34,767 nt of DNA from Silene noctiflora (lineage: Eukaryota; Streptophyta; Magnoliopsida; Caryophyllales; Caryophyllaceae). Numbering within the stretch: the first letter of the stretch is position 1; every line of letters begins with the position of its first letter. A model generated the notes under the pieces. It was not told the DNA's origin. It did no database searches and saw nothing but the letters and a program-made list of their open reading frames with translations. A program made the position numbers and the translations under genes. Of the stretch, positions 32,692 through 34,767 are shown piece by piece. The DNA lies in assembly GCA_009801015.1 (NCBI GenBank), contig VHZZ01000304.1, positions 96,917-131,683 of the forward strand. The letters run 5' to 3'.

Positions 32692-32827
32692 TTTTTTTTT
32701 TTTTGGTGACGAGGGAACTCGCAGCCGCTACCTTTGGTGTGCACTGGATAAACTCTCGGGTATATGTGATAGCCTGCAAATCACGTATACCAGGTAAGCC
32801 ACTCGAGGGTGATAGGCTCGAAGTTAT
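32692..32827 (-). repeat. Dispersed short repeat, SINE-like, with T-tract
   Basis: T13 (32692-32704), then GGTGACGAGGGAACTCGCAG, CCGCTACCTTTGGTGTGCAC and, further on, ATAGCCTGCAAATCACG. I recognise this phrase as a repeat dispersed through many plant genomes. The T-tract would be the A-tail of a minus-strand retroposed copy. Exact family and ends are unverified. Confidence 0.45.
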
Positions 32828-34024
32828 GTTTAACTTTTTATATTAATGTTTCACTTCGTTTGGGGTCCTTTGGTCCAAAAGTCGTAATGATCGAAATGCA
32901 ATAATCTCTAAGATAAAATGGATTTAGAATCCTTTATATAGACCTCATCAAAAACATGGTCCGACTCGCCTTGCCTAAATGTGTTGTCGGGTCAAATTTT
33001 CATTACTGTCAGACTTGCCCAAAGCTCAACTTAACCCATACATGTACTAGATGAGCTATGGTCCCCCATATAAAGCCAATCCCGCCTATGCAAAAACAAA
33101 AACATATCGGGCTAAGATAGGGTCAACTTAAGCTAGCCTCGCTCGACCCTTCCTATGAGAAACGCCGGTTACTTGAGAATCGTATGAAAAGGGAATGAAT
33201 TTTGGAACTTTAGGGAGAGCCTTGGAAGCAGCATTAGATTCTCAGGAATTAAAGTGGAGTTAGGACCAAAGTTCATAACTCCATTTTATAGTGACCCAAT
33301 AAAACATTAAAATGGATAAGCCGTTTCATTTCATTCCAACCGCACATCCCTTGAGTATCTTAATAATGGTACAACTGAGTTATGTCTCTTGGAAGAGACA
33401 TTTAATTGGGCTTTTTTTCTTTCCAGTTGGCTCGGTTTTTCGTGTCATGTCGTGCTAATGTAGAAAGGAACTCGCAAGACCCGTATTCATTATACCGGAC
33501 CGATGGGTCGATTAGAAGTTGTAATACCCCATGCTATTTGAAATAGGTTATTCAACAAACTGAATATGTAATCGATAAATTTAGATGACTAGTGCTTCAA
33601 AGTTAAATCATTAGAGTAACGGGCATGTTAGCCACTTAATTGTACGTGCTAGTTGTGAATATAGACTTCTCCAGAAGGTTTCTAAAACGTGCATAAGTGG
33701 GCCAATTACAAAGCATGTCAAGCTACCATGTGTGACCACTTTTAGCCGATGTTTCGAAATTTGATGTTATAACAAGCGTCCCAAACGATTTTTGGAGATC
33801 CAAACAGGTACCAACGCACCTATATTATACTCCTTTAATTAGTAATCCACAACGAGTTTAGTGACATCACTCTCTAAATACACAAAACCAAATAAACTTT
33901 TGTTGTAACTTGTATACTCGTATCCACATATACAATAATTTTAACCTTAGAATTTGGGAAATCATAACTAACCAAATTACAATCTCTAATTAAAAACGGT
34001 TAAAAGCTTAAAACGGATCTAAAA
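32828..34024. other. Non-coding stretch
   Basis: No reading frame or bounded repeat. Words such as GTCGGGTCAAATTTTC and AGGGTCAACTTAAGC (32980-33150) resemble the degenerate repeats at 16730 and 20985. Confidence 0.4.
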
Positions 34025-34621
34025 TCCCCCTTATACTAAAAAATAAGATGCTTTTATGTGTTACAATATCTCTTATCAAACACCGCAGCTTTTATAGTAG
34101 GGCCAAATGTATTTTATTCGTTATTATATCATTAGTCCAATATATGTATCTTAAATGTCGCAAAATATTACATTCAAAACGTATGAAGATTTTACTCATA
34201 CTATTAAAATTAAAATGAGCGTGTATTTTTCACCTTTTTATCCTTTAAATTTGTTACTCCGTTTAAATTGTTATTCCGTATATTGTAAAAAAAAATTACA
34301 AGAATAGTTAGATGCTTCATCAGAGGCTTTAAATGCGTAAAAATAAGCATAAATTTTTTTAATTAAACTAACAATCTTATTTATTTATTTTTATCATAAA
34401 CTTATAAAAAAAAATGGTTTCGGTTACATGGTCAATTTTATTCAGAGTAAAAATGTAAAATTCGCTTTATTTTAATTCTTAGTATTACACATTAACAATT
34501 GTAGGTAATTAAAAATAAAATTCAAAGTTCATTTATAGATTATTCCTAACTCTAATTGTTAAGTTCTATATATATATATGACAATTTAAAATATCGTGCA
34601 TTCGCACGGGATCTACACTAG
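34025..34621 (+). mobile_element. Non-autonomous Helitron candidate
   Basis: The 3' end is typical: hairpin CGTGC-ATTC-GCACG (34595-34608), nine spacer bases, then CTAG (34618-34621) followed by host T. The proposed 5' end TCCCCCTTATACTAAAAAAT (34025) follows a host A, as Helitrons insert between A and T. The 3' end is convincing; the 5' end is the nearest plausible one and is inferred. AT-rich body without coding sequence, including a (TA)n tract (34568-34579). Confidence 0.6.
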
Positions 34622-34673
34622 TAACACATTATCAGATTAATCCCCTATACACTAAAAAAATAGGAAAAGCTAA

Positions 34674-34767
34674 CACTACAAGAAAAAAGTAAACGGGCGA
34701 CTAAAATGGGCGACTGAGAACAGTCGCCAATATCAATTTGGCGACTGAAATTAGTCGCCAATGCTCA
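34674..34767. mobile_element. CACTA (En/Spm) transposon terminus, runs off the window
   Basis: It starts CACTACAAGAAAAAAG, the classic CACTA terminus. Subterminal repeats GGCGACT follow at 34696, 34709 and 34740, and inverted AGTCGCC at 34722 and 34753. The preceding TAA (34671-34673) would be the left copy of the 3-bp target duplication. The other end and any transposase are outside the window. Confidence 0.88.

Noticed and set aside
1..34767. CRISPR arrays, bacterial operons, rRNA or intact tRNA genes
   Set aside because: None seen; the window is plant nuclear DNA and tRNA-like words occur only as isolated box motifs.

Overview
The window is nuclear DNA from a flowering plant. Support comes from GT-AG introns, plant-specific gene families (an HVA22 membrane protein and an atypical bHLH regulator of the AIF/bHLH147-150 group), and plant-type transposons (L1-like LINE, Stowaway, a CACTA terminus, a Helitron 3' end). 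It is AT-rich, repeat-rich and gene-poor. The draft assembly has one 380-base gap (20193-20572) and a few single ambiguous bases (for example 638, 18688, 18906, 19003). The repeat landscape made me think of Caryophyllales (spinach or a relative), but nothing in the sequence proves that.

Layout. 1-1027: flank and a 619-bp DNA element with a 9-bp target duplication. 1028-3777: a promoter-like stretch and a weak multi-exon candidate gene whose first intron holds a degenerate tandem array. 3778-14440: mostly non-coding, with a 32-bp tandem duplication, a SINE-like fragment, a 409-bp CpG-rich inverted-repeat element and a Tourist-like element. 14609-15289: the single-exon bHLH gene, followed at 15686 by a clean Stowaway MITE. 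16100-18093: repeat debris. 18109-20591: a 5'-truncated LINE with an exact 15-bp target-site duplication. 20605-28380: more MITEs, including one Stowaway inserted inside another. 28466-29644 (+): a five-exon HVA22f-like gene. 30160-31834 (-): a three-exon gene for a small, probably mitochondrial protein, placed tail to tail with HVA22f. 32000-34767: repeats, a Helitron 3' end and the terminus of a CACTA transposon that runs off the window.

The genes are independent single loci and I see no cluster or shared pathway. No new enzyme system is evident. The most unusual content is the transposon archaeology: at least six dispersed copies of a Tourist-like family with a TTCAG-rich internal tandem core, a CpG-rich long-inverted-repeat element, nested Stowaways, and a tandem array inside a putative intron. 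All splice sites, domains and boundaries were read by eye; no database search was run.
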